From Caulobacter sp. CCH9-E1 (GTDB lineage: Bacteria > Pseudomonadota > Alphaproteobacteria > Caulobacterales > Caulobacteraceae): a stretch of 9,471 nucleotides of DNA. A program made the translations under genes and the position numbers. Location of the stretch: the NCBI RefSeq assembly GCF_001556515.1, contig NZ_LSJA01000281.1:1-9471 (forward strand), given 5' to 3'. The notes beneath the pieces are model-generated. The model was not told the origin of the DNA and did no database searches. It saw only the letters and a list, made by a program, of their open reading frames with translations. Shown piece by piece: positions 1 to 6,490 of this stretch (the stretch's first letter is position 1; the number at the start of each line of letters is the position of its first letter).

Positions 1-4
1 AGAT

Positions 5-118
5 GCTCCCCCGCGATGCGGGGGAGCTGTCGCGGAGCGACTGAGGGGGCAAGCGCTGGCTTGGCCGAGCTGGCCCCCTCCGGCCCTCTGGGCCACCTCC
101 CCCGCGATGCGGGGGAGG
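5..118. repeat. Composite palindromic intergenic repeat, copy A
   Basis: The element is a nested set of inverted repeats. From left to right: a perfect 10-bp hairpin with loop GAT (5-14 with 18-27); a 5-bp hairpin GTCGC/GCGAC with loop GGA (29-33 with 37-41); GAGGGGGC (43-50), which is complementary to GCCCCCTC (73-80); a GGCCC/GGGCC hairpin with loop TCT (82-86 with 90-94); and a second perfect 10-bp hairpin with loop GAT (96-105 with 109-118). The whole can therefore fold as a branched or cruciform structure. It ends 13 bases before the lysE-family stop codon, so on the minus strand it lies in the 3' trailer of that transcript. A second full copy is at 2122-2236. Such GC-rich elements are, to my memory, dispersed between genes in Caulobacter-type genomes. 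The role (terminator, mRNA 3' stabiliser, or selfish REP-like element) is inference. Confidence 0.85.
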
Positions 119-131
119 ATCTAGCGCAGGC

Positions 132-758
132 TCACCGCCGCTCCAGGGCCAGCTTCAGGCCGAACGCGACGAAGACGCACCCGGTCACCCGGTCCAGCCA
201 ACGCACCACGACCGGCACGCGCAGCAGACCCGCGATCGGCACGGTCGCCGCGATCAGGGCGGCGAACCACAGCAGGCCTTCGACCACGTGGATGGTCGTG
301 AGCAGCAGGCCAAAGCGCGCCGGATCGACGCCCGCCGGCATGAACTGCGGCAGGAACGACACGTAGAAGACCCCGACCTTGGGATTGAGCAGGTTGGTCA
401 GCAGCCCCCGGCGCAGGGCGGCGATCGGGCCCGCGTCGACCGGCCGCATCTCGCCCGGCTCGAACTGGTCGCGGGGCTTGAGGATCATCTTGATCCCGGT
501 CCAGGCCAGGAACAGGGCGCCCACCCACTTCAGCCCCGTGTAGGCCATCTCCGAGGCGGTCAGCAGCGCGCCGACGCCGAACGAGGCCGCCGCCCCCCAG
601 ATCAGACAGCCAAGCCCGACGCCGATCGCCGCGCCGGTCGCGCGACGAGGCCCCTCCGCCGCCGCCGTCCGGATGACGAGGGCCGTGTCGAGGCCGGGCG
701 TCAGGGTCAGCAGCCCCGCCGCCAGCGAGAAGGCGACGAGGGCCTCAGTCGTGGTCAT
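132..758 (-). CDS. LysE/RhtB-family translocator (amino acid exporter-like)
   Basis: This 208-residue inner-membrane protein belongs to the LysE/RhtB family, whose members export amino acids or related metabolites by proton exchange. The length is typical for RhtB-type members. The N-terminal hydrophobic helix carries the family TPG motif (residues 20-22, LTPGLD, where TPGPD is commoner). Glycine- and alanine-rich helices cover about 42-66 and 73-93. A charged loop (94-116) leads to the second family signature, [15 protein letters not shown] (118-132) followed by FLPQF (135-139). Two or three C-terminal helices follow (about 149-204). The ATG lies inside the end of hisI, giving a 14-base overlap, so the gene is probably translated by coupling downstream of hisI. 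The substrate cannot be told from sequence. A transporter next to hisI does not show that it exports histidine. Confidence 0.9.
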   Translation of the reverse strand: MTTTEALVAFSLAAGLLTLTPGLDTALVIRTAAAEGPRRATGAAIGVGLGCLIWGAAASFGVGALLTASEMAYTGLKWVGALFLAWTGIKMILKPRDQFEPGEMRPVDAGPIAALRRGLLTNLLNPKVGVFYVSFLPQFMPAGVDPARFGLLLTTIHVVEGLLWFAALIAATVPIAGLLRVPVVVRWLDRVTGCVFVAFGLKLALERR

Positions 759-1164
759 GGAGCGGCTTTTCGCGCTCGACCAGCTTGCCGTCCTCCAGCA
801 CGCGGTAGAAGCACGAGCGGAAGCCGACGTGGCAGGCGCCGCCGTCGCCGCGCGGACGCACCTTCAGCAGCACCGCGTCCTGGTCGCAGTCGACGCGCAG
901 CTCGACGACGTCCTGCAGCTGGCCGCTGGTCTCGCCCTTCTTCCAGAGTTCGCCCCGCGAGCGGCTGAAATAGTGGGCGATGCCAGTGTCGACCGTCAGC
1001 TTCAGCGCCTCGTCGTTCATCCAGGCCAGCATCAGGATCTCGCCGGTGTCGGCGTGCTGAGCCACCGCCACAACCAGGCCGTCGGCGTTGAAGCGCGGCG
1101 CGAGGTCGGAGCCCCGCTCCAGGGCGTGCTTGTCGTGGGCGTGGGGGAACAGGGGCGTGCTCAT
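745..1164 (-). CDS. hisI: Phosphoribosyl-AMP cyclohydrolase (HisI)
   Basis: HisI opens the adenine ring of phosphoribosyl-AMP, the third step of histidine biosynthesis, in the cytoplasm. The 139-residue protein is the stand-alone cyclohydrolase. It lacks the C-terminal HisE pyrophosphohydrolase domain fused in enterobacteria. Family signatures are clear: [11 protein letters not shown] (44-54), [18 protein letters not shown] (64-81) and DCDQDAVL (92-99). By homology the metal ligands are D92, D94 and D96 (magnesium) and C93, C111 and C118 (zinc), and all are present. The start was chosen because it gives the normal length and no in-frame upstream start fits better. The gene is the first of a two-gene unit with the LysE-family exporter. 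Its start faces the divergent DUF817 gene across 61 bases, so any promoter must be compact. Confidence 0.97.
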   Translation of the reverse strand: MSTPLFPHAHDKHALERGSDLAPRFNADGLVVAVAQHADTGEILMLAWMNDEALKLTVDTGIAHYFSRSRGELWKKGETSGQLQDVVELRVDCDQDAVLLKVRPRGDGGACHVGFRSCFYRVLEDGKLVEREKPLHDHD

Positions 1165-1165
1165 G

Positions 1166-1181
1166 GCGCCACATATGGCGC
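1166..1181. repeat. 6-bp inverted repeat beside the hisI start
   Basis: GCGCCA (1166-1171) and TGGCGC (1176-1181) are separated by CATA. This perfect dyad begins one base from the hisI start codon and lies within the hisI leader on the minus strand. It could be an operator half-site pair or a small mRNA hairpin controlling HisI translation. No known regulator is recognised, and short GC-rich dyads occur by chance in such DNA. Confidence 0.35.
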
Positions 1182-1204
1182 AGGCGGGGCGGGCGCGCTA
1201 GCTT

Positions 1205-1220
1205 CCCCGCGCTTGCGGGG
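1205..1220. repeat. CCCCGC/GCGGGG hairpin before the DUF817 start
   Basis: CCCCGC (1205-1210) and GCGGGG (1215-1220) form a perfect 6-bp stem around loop GCTT. It ends 5 bases before the DUF817 start codon, where a ribosome binding site would sit, so it could mask or replace a normal Shine-Dalgarno. The stem is similar to the core of the larger intergenic repeats in this window (CCCCCGC/GCGGGGG) and may be a short relative of them. Confidence 0.45.
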
Positions 1221-1225
1221 GCGAG

Positions 1226-2110
1226 ATGAACCTCAAGGATCGGATCAAGGGGGCGGTGGCGGCGCTGGACGTCTGGGCTCGGCCCTGGGCGCGGCGCTCG
1301 CGCTGGCATGGCTACGCCTATGAGTTCCTGCTGTTTGGCCTGAAGCAGGCCTGGGCCTGCCTGTTCGGCGGCCTGATGCTGGCGCTGCTGGTCGGCACCA
1401 AGCTGCTGTGGCCCGAGCACGCGCCGCTGGCCCGCTACGACTTTCTCGTCATCGCCTCGGTCGCCATCCAGGCCGCGCTGCTGGCGCTGAAGCTGGAGCG
1501 CTGGGACGAGGCGCTGGTCATCTTCATGTTCCACGTCGTCGGCACGGTCATGGAGCTGTTCAAGACCGCCCACGGCTCGTGGATCTATCCCGAGCCCAGC
1601 TTCTTGCGGATCGGCGGCGTGCCGCTGTTCACCGGCTTCATGTACGCCTGCGTCGGCAGCTATATCGCCCGCATCTGGCGGCTGTTCGACATCACCTTCG
1701 AGCGCTATCCGCCGTTCTGGACCACGCATATCCTGGCGGTGCTGATCTATCTGAACTTCTTTACGCACCACTATGTCACCGACATCCGCTTGGGGCTCTT
1801 CGCCCTGTCGGCGCTGCTGTTTGGCCGGACCTGGTTCCTGTTCACGCCTGATCAAACGCCGCGCCGCATGCCCATGCTGATGGGCGCGCTGCTGGTCTCT
1901 CTGTTCATCTGGTTCGCCGAGAACCTCGGCACCTTCGCCGGCGCCTGGATCTATCCAAGCCAGGCGGCCGGCTGGCGCATGGTGCCGATCGAGAAGATGG
2001 GCGCCTGGTACCTGCTGATGCTGATCAGCTTCGTGTTGGTGACGCTGGTGCATCGTCCGGTGGACGCCTGCGTGGCGCGGATCCGGCAGGGGATCCGGGT
2101 GGCGGCGTAG
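1226..2110 (+). CDS. DUF817-family integral membrane protein (YoaT-like)
   Basis: This 294-residue polytopic membrane protein resembles the DUF817 family (Bacillus subtilis YoaT is the relative I recall), whose function is unknown. After a basic amphipathic N-terminus (1-30), hydrophobic segments are visible at about 31-58, 72-90, 96-112, 132-152, 165-180, 186-206, 216-232 and 258-276. Unusually many conserved-looking polar or aromatic residues lie in or beside the helices: H103, E110 and K113; SWIYPEPSF (118-126); FTGFMYACVGSYI (135-147); the pair H181-H182 with D186; E232; and a second WIYP (241-244). The twice-repeated W-I-Y-P surroundings suggest an internal repeat or paired ligand site. 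The ATG follows a small hairpin and has little Shine-Dalgarno character (GGGGGCGAG). The gene stands alone, divergent from hisI and convergent with folE, so context gives no function. Confidence 0.85.
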   Translation: MNLKDRIKGAVAALDVWARPWARRSRWHGYAYEFLLFGLKQAWACLFGGLMLALLVGTKLLWPEHAPLARYDFLVIASVAIQAALLALKLERWDEALVIFMFHVVGTVMELFKTAHGSWIYPEPSFLRIGGVPLFTGFMYACVGSYIARIWRLFDITFERYPPFWTTHILAVLIYLNFFTHHYVTDIRLGLFALSALLFGRTWFLFTPDQTPRRMPMLMGALLVSLFIWFAENLGTFAGAWIYPSQAAGWRMVPIEKMGAWYLLMLISFVLVTLVHRPVDACVARIRQGIRVAA

Positions 2111-2121
2111 GGGGTAACGTT

Positions 2122-2236
2122 CCTCCCCCGCGATGCGGGGGAGGTGTCGGCGGAGCCGACGGAGGGGGCGAACTAGAGGTCGGCCAAGCTGGCCCCCTCC
2201 GGCCCTCTGGGCCACCTCCCCGTGACACGGGGGAGG
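2122..2236. repeat. Composite palindromic intergenic repeat, copy B, between convergent genes
   Basis: This copy has the same architecture as the one at 5-118. Its parts are: a 10-bp hairpin with loop GAT (2122-2131 with 2135-2144); a 6-bp hairpin GTCGGC/GCCGAC with loop GGA (2146-2151 with 2155-2160); GGAGGGGGC (2161-2169) complementary to GCCCCCTCC (2192-2200); GGCCC/GGGCC with loop TCT (2201-2205 with 2209-2213); and a terminal hairpin CCTCCCCGT/ACGGGGGAGG with loop GAC (2215-2223 with 2227-2236, one extra G). It occupies nearly the whole space between the DUF817 stop (2110) and the folE stop (2246). It could act as a two-way transcription terminator or as a 3' end stabiliser for both mRNAs. 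No U-tract follows the stems, so classical intrinsic termination is not shown. Confidence 0.85.
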
Positions 2237-2245
2237 ATCTTGCTC

Positions 2246-2881
2246 CTACTTCCTGACCACCAGATCCATGAACCGCTGCTGCAGGACCTTGTCGGTCTTG
2301 AAGACGCCGCGGAACTGGGTGGTGATCGTCGAGACGTCGTGGTGGTGGACGCCGCGGGTGCTCATGCACTGGTGCTCGGCGTCGATCAGCACGGCGACGC
2401 CGGCGGCCGAGAGGTGGTCCTCGATCGCGTCGGCGATCTGCATGGTCATGGTCTCCTGGGTCTGGAGACGCTTGGCGAAGATCTCGACCAGGCGCGCCAG
2501 CTTCGACAGGCCGACGACCTTGCCGGTCGGCATGTAGGCGACCCAGGCCTTGCCCAGGAACGGCGCCATGTGGTGTTCGCAGTGGCTCTGCACGTCGATG
2601 CCGCGCAGCATGACCATGTCGTCATAGCCCTGCACGTCCTCGAAGGTGCGCGACAGTTCCTTGGCCGGATCGCCCTGGTAGCCGGCGAACCACTCCTCGA
2701 AGGCGTCGACCACGCGCTTGGGCGTGTCGATCAGGCCCTCGCGCTCGGGATTGTCGCCGGCCCAGGCCAGGAGGGTCCGGACGGCGGCCATGGCTTCCTC
2801 GCGGGAGGGGCGCTCGGCGGGTTCAAGATCAAGACCGTCATCGCTGCCGATCAGGGTTCGCTCGCGGGCTAGGGCGTCCAT
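2246..2881 (-). CDS. folE: GTP cyclohydrolase I (FolE)
   Basis: FolE converts GTP to 7,8-dihydroneopterin triphosphate, the entry step of tetrahydrofolate and other pterin synthesis, and works as a cytoplasmic zinc enzyme. The product is 211 residues with a variable N-terminus (1-30) and the catalytic domain after it. Signatures: GLIDTPKRV (49-57), [10 protein letters not shown] (95-104), [20 protein letters not shown] (124-143) and QCMSTRGV (171-178). By homology C101, H104 and C172 bind zinc, and all are present, so this is the canonical zinc type rather than the alternative FolE2 family. The frame stays open far upstream to 3175. The start at 2881 is preferred because GGAAAGAA lies 9 bases before it and the resulting length is normal. 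The gene is convergent with DUF817 and divergent from cysS. Confidence 0.96.
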   Translation of the reverse strand: MDALARERTLIGSDDGLDLEPAERPSREEAMAAVRTLLAWAGDNPEREGLIDTPKRVVDAFEEWFAGYQGDPAKELSRTFEDVQGYDDMVMLRGIDVQSHCEHHMAPFLGKAWVAYMPTGKVVGLSKLARLVEIFAKRLQTQETMTMQIADAIEDHLSAAGVAVLIDAEHQCMSTRGVHHHDVSTITTQFRGVFKTDKVLQQRFMDLVVRK

Positions 2882-2890
2882 GTCAGAGGG

Positions 2891-2898
2891 TTCTTTCC
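2891..2898 (-). promoter_or_regulatory. Shine-Dalgarno-like site that supports the folE start
   Basis: Read on the minus strand the bases are GGAAAGAA, 9 bases before the ATG at 2881. This purine run is the best ribosome binding site candidate near the beginning of the recognisable FolE sequence, and is the main reason for rejecting the longer upstream reading. Confidence 0.5.
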
Positions 2899-2913
2899 AC
2901 GGGCTGAGTTGCG

Positions 2914-2934
2914 CCAGGACGCCGGTCGTCCTGG
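2914..2934. repeat. 8-bp perfect hairpin in the folE leader
   Basis: CCAGGACG (2914-2921) and CGTCCTGG (2927-2934) form a perfect 8-bp stem with a five-base CCGGT loop. It lies 32 bases from the folE start, so it would be in the folE 5' leader if transcription begins further upstream, or it could be an operator between the divergent genes. Its role is not known. Confidence 0.55.
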
Positions 2935-2971
2935 AATGACGCGTGCCACCCGTTTCACAGCTACGGTCGAA

Positions 2972-3048
2972 GCGTCGCCGCGGACGCATCGTTGGGCGTG
3001 GCCCAATCCGTATCCGAAGGATATATGGAGCCGGCTCCGTCCCGGAGC
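2972..3048. promoter_or_regulatory. Cluster of four or five short inverted repeats upstream of cysS
   Basis: Within 77 bases there are, in order: GCGTC/GACGC (2972-2976 with 2983-2987); TTGGGC/GCCCAA with loop GTG (2992-2997 with 3001-3006); TATCC/GGATA with loop GAA (3011-3015 with 3019-3023); the 12-base palindrome GGAGCCGGCTCC (3027-3038); and GCTCCG/CGGAGC with loop TCC (3034-3039 with 3043-3048), which competes with the palindrome. They end 32 bases before the cysS start and must share space with the promoters of two divergent genes. The cluster could be a structured cysS leader, a small RNA, or stacked operator sites. I could not identify a convincing -35/-10 pair in this gap. Confidence 0.5.
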
Positions 3049-3080
3049 AACCTCTCCTTACGTCACAGCACTGCGACCCT

Positions 3081-4472
<1,392 letters not shown>

Positions 4473-4477
4473 GCGCG

Positions 4478-5239
4478 ATGACCTTCGAAAAGCAGGTCGT
4501 CCTGGTCTCCGGCGCCGGCCGGGGGCTGGGGGCGGCCATCGCGCGCGCCTTTGTCGAGAACGGGGCCCAGGTGGCGGTGAACTACCGCCGCAGCGAAGCC
4601 CAGGCCAAGACGCTGGTCGCCGAGCTCGGCCAGCGCGCCGTGGCCATCCAGGCCGACGTCTCCGATCCGCTGGAGGCGCGGCGGCTGGTCAATGACGCGG
4701 CCGAGGCCTTCGGCCATCACGTCACGACGGTGGTCAACAACGCCCTGGGCGACTTCAGCTTCAACGGCGATGCGCGCGAGAAAATCCAGACGATCGGCTG
4801 GGACGACTTCCTGGGCCAGATGGACGTGTCCTTGCGCGGGTCGTTGAACCTGATCCAGGCCGCCGCGCCGGCGATGGAGGCGGCAGGCTGGGGACGGATC
4901 GTCAATATCGGCACCAACCTGTTCCAGAACCCGGTCGTGCCCTATCACGACTACACCGCCGCCAAGGCCGCCCTGCTGTCGCTGACCCGCACGGCGGCGG
5001 GCGACCTTGGTCCGAGCGGGATCACGGTCAACATGGTCTCGGGCGGGTTGCTGCGCGTCACCGACGCCAGCGCCGCGACGCCCGAGGCGATCTTCGACCT
5101 GATCGCCCAGAGCACCCCGCTGCGCCGCGTCACCACGCCTGCCGAGTTCGCCGACGCGGTCCTGTTCTTCGCCTCCCCCTGGAGCCGCGCCGTCACCGGC
5201 CAGAACCTGGTGGTGGATGGCGGCCTGGTGAGAGATTAA
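4478..5239 (+). CDS. SDR-family oxidoreductase (FabG-like, atypical active site)
   Basis: This 253-residue short-chain dehydrogenase/reductase is close to the '3-oxoacyl-ACP reductase' annotation group. It is a cytoplasmic Rossmann-fold enzyme. The cofactor loop is SGAGRGLG (11-18). R37 and R38 after the second strand suggest NADPH preference. D60-V61 and VNNAL (86-90) follow, where most relatives have NNAG. The active-site pair is Y159 and K163 in YTAAK. At Y minus 13, where the catalytic serine normally stands, there is T146 (NIGTNLF), and the usual catalytic asparagine position in the fourth helix appears to be S118. The C-terminus GQNLVVDGGL is typical. I recall a FabG-like subfamily with the same GTNLF...YHDYT pattern, so the changes may be a subfamily trait. 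The gene starts 5 bases after cysS. The substrate is unknown, and a role in ordinary fatty-acid synthesis is not implied. Confidence 0.9.
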   Translation: MTFEKQVVLVSGAGRGLGAAIARAFVENGAQVAVNYRRSEAQAKTLVAELGQRAVAIQADVSDPLEARRLVNDAAEAFGHHVTTVVNNALGDFSFNGDAREKIQTIGWDDFLGQMDVSLRGSLNLIQAAAPAMEAAGWGRIVNIGTNLFQNPVVPYHDYTAAKAALLSLTRTAAGDLGPSGITVNMVSGGLLRVTDASAATPEAIFDLIAQSTPLRRVTTPAEFADAVLFFASPWSRAVTGQNLVVDGGLVRD

Positions 5240-5248
5240 GAAGCCCGC

Positions 5249-5710
5249 ATGAAACGCGCCGTCGAACACCGCATCGGGGTCCAGGCCCCCGCCGAGATCG
5301 TCTGGGAGGTCGTCTCCGAGTTCGAGAGCTGGCGTCACTGGAACCCGCTCTACCGCCAGGCCGAAGGGCAGATGAAGATCGGCACCGCCCTGGTGCTGGA
5401 ACAGCACCTGCCCGGCGAGGCGCCGCGCGTCATCCAGCCGATCGTCCAGGACTGGGTGCCGTATGAGCAGCTGCACTGGCGCTCGACCCGCGTCGGCGGC
5501 CTCGTCACCGCGATCCGCTATCTCGAGATCGAGAACATGGGCCCCGCCAACGCGACCTTCTCGAACGGCGAGCTGTTCATGGGCATGCTGGTGCGTTGGG
5601 TCAGCCGCGAGGAGCGCCGCAAGCTGAAGGCCGCCTTCGCCGCGATGGGCGAGGCGGTCCGCGACCGCGCCGAGGCCCTCTGGTCCGAGCGCGGCGGGGC
5701 TCCCATCTAA
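5249..5710 (+). CDS. SRPBCC-fold (START/Bet v 1-like) protein
   Basis: The 153-residue protein looks like a member of the SRPBCC (polyketide cyclase/dehydrase, START-like) superfamily, small cytoplasmic proteins with a hydrophobic cavity that bind or modify lipophilic ligands. The N-terminal strand plus VWEVVSEFESWRHWNPLYR (18-36) is the typical opening, with the conserved tryptophans before the first cavity strands. Alternating hydrophobic strands fill about 44-118, and the long C-terminal helix (118-147) that closes the cavity is rich in R, K, E and A. There are no cysteines and no signal peptide. It starts 9 bases after the SDR stop, with AAGAAG just upstream, so it is probably co-translated with that reductase. 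The pairing could mean a shared hydrophobic substrate, which is inference only. Confidence 0.8.
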   Translation: MKRAVEHRIGVQAPAEIVWEVVSEFESWRHWNPLYRQAEGQMKIGTALVLEQHLPGEAPRVIQPIVQDWVPYEQLHWRSTRVGGLVTAIRYLEIENMGPANATFSNGELFMGMLVRWVSREERRKLKAAFAAMGEAVRDRAEALWSERGGAPI

Positions 5711-5718
5711 GGCGCGCG

Positions 5719-6183
5719 ATGATCGACGATCTCTACAGCGCCAAGATCCTGAGCCTCGTGGCCAACATGCCGCGCGCCGGACGCTTGCCCGCGCCCGACG
5801 CCAGCAGCGAGAAGGTCGCCAAGCTTTGCGGCAGCAAGATCACGGTCGACGTGGTGGTCGGCGAGGACGGCAAGGTCGTCGACTTCGCTCAGGACGTCAG
5901 CGCCTGCGCCCTGGGCCAGGCGGCCGCCGCGATCCTGGGCCAGAACGTCGTCGGCGCTGATCTTTCCGAGATCGAGTTGGCGCGGGACTCGCTTGCGGCT
6001 ATGCTGAAGGCGAACGGTTCGCCTCCCGCGGGCCGATTTGCGGAGCTCGCCGTGCTGGAGCCGGTCAAGGACTATCCCGCTCGTCACGCCTCGACGCTGC
6101 TGGCGTTCGAGGCGACGGTCGAGGCTGTCCGCAAGGCCACAGGCGCCGCCGAAACGCGAACTAGCACCGCCGGCGCGGCTTGA
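5719..6183 (+). CDS. IscU/NifU N-terminal-like iron-sulfur scaffold homologue, degenerate ligand set
   Basis: This 154-residue protein resembles the IscU/NifU N-terminal scaffold family, which builds iron-sulfur clusters on three cysteines and an aspartate. Visible landmarks are the first ligand region KLCGSKITVDVVV (35-47) with C37, and the second, SACALGQAAAAIL (61-73), with C63. The third ligand position, in YPARHASTLLAF (119-130), holds S125 instead of cysteine. S39 stands where IscU has its regulatory aspartate (CGD to CGS). With only two cysteines it is unlikely to hold a cluster exactly as IscU does. It may be a divergent scaffold, a carrier, or a protein with another job. The C-terminal 12 or so residues (TGAAETRTSTAGAA) look disordered. 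It starts 8 bases after the SRPBCC gene and precedes yidD, a neighbourhood I recall from other alphaproteobacteria. Confidence 0.8.
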   Translation: MIDDLYSAKILSLVANMPRAGRLPAPDASSEKVAKLCGSKITVDVVVGEDGKVVDFAQDVSACALGQAAAAILGQNVVGADLSEIELARDSLAAMLKANGSPPAGRFAELAVLEPVKDYPARHASTLLAFEATVEAVRKATGAAETRTSTAGAA

Positions 6184-6186
6184 TCG

Positions 6187-6203
6187 CACCCCTTTCAGGG
6201 GTG
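6187..6203 (+). terminator. Hairpin between the scaffold gene and yidD (weak terminator or processing site)
   Basis: CACCCCT (6187-6193) and AGGGGTG (6197-6203) form a perfect 7-bp stem with loop TTC, starting 3 bases after the scaffold-gene stop. It sits in the only sizeable gap (52 bases) of the seven-gene run. There is no following U-tract, so it may attenuate transcription, protect the upstream mRNA 3' end, or mark the boundary before a yidD-thrS promoter. Confidence 0.4.
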
Positions 6204-6235
6204 TGTAACCGCTCAACAGCAGTACGCGCGCCGGC

Positions 6236-6490
6236 ATGACCCTCTACGAACGCACCGTCGATTTGGGCCTTCGAGCCTACAAGTTGACGCTCTCGCCTCT
6301 CATCGGGCGTCAGTGCCGCTTTACGCCGAGCTGTTCGGAGTACACGGCCGCCGCTCTCAAGGAACATGGCCCGCTCAAGGGCTCCTGGCTGGGCTTGCGA
6401 CGGATTTGCCGCTGCAATCCGTTTGGTGGTTCGGGCTACGACCCGCCGCCGCCGCGACACCAGCCACGCAAGTGGAAATGTGAAGAATGA
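6236..6490 (+). CDS. yidD: Membrane protein insertion efficiency factor YidD
   Basis: YidD is a small peripheral inner-membrane protein that helps YidC and Sec insert membrane proteins. The 84-residue product has the complete family core: an amphipathic N-terminal helix (3-18), [18 protein letters not shown] (19-36), [18 protein letters not shown] (40-57), and [15 protein letters not shown] (58-72). Conserved cysteines are C27, C33, C58 and C60, with a further C82 near the short basic C-terminal tail. Usually yidD is found beside rpmH-rnpA-yidC. Here it is next to thrS instead, an arrangement I recall from other alphaproteobacteria. Its TGA overlaps the thrS ATG (ATGA), implying translational coupling. 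No strong Shine-Dalgarno is seen before its own start. Confidence 0.96.
   Translation: MTLYERTVDLGLRAYKLTLSPLIGRQCRFTPSCSEYTAAALKEHGPLKGSWLGLRRICRCNPFGGSGYDPPPPRHQPRKWKCEE

Noticed and set aside
5..118. CRISPR array
   Set aside because: The two similar units are perfect hairpins inside a larger symmetric element. There are no regularly spaced repeats with unique spacers and no cas genes.
755..2215. Long open frame on the minus strand across hisI and DUF817 (486 codons)
   Set aside because: It runs out of frame over HisI and opposite DUF817, both with clear protein signatures. Its product is Q/R/H/P-rich shadow sequence.
2972..3048. T-box or other named riboswitch, or a tRNA gene, upstream of cysS
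   Set aside because: No T-box consensus, no cloverleaf with T-loop sequence and no known aptamer core could be recognised. It is reported only as a structured region.
2943..3080. N-terminal extension of CysS
   Set aside because: CysRS sequences begin close to the HIGH motif region. The extra 46 residues are arginine-rich and coincide with the inverted repeats of the intergenic gap.
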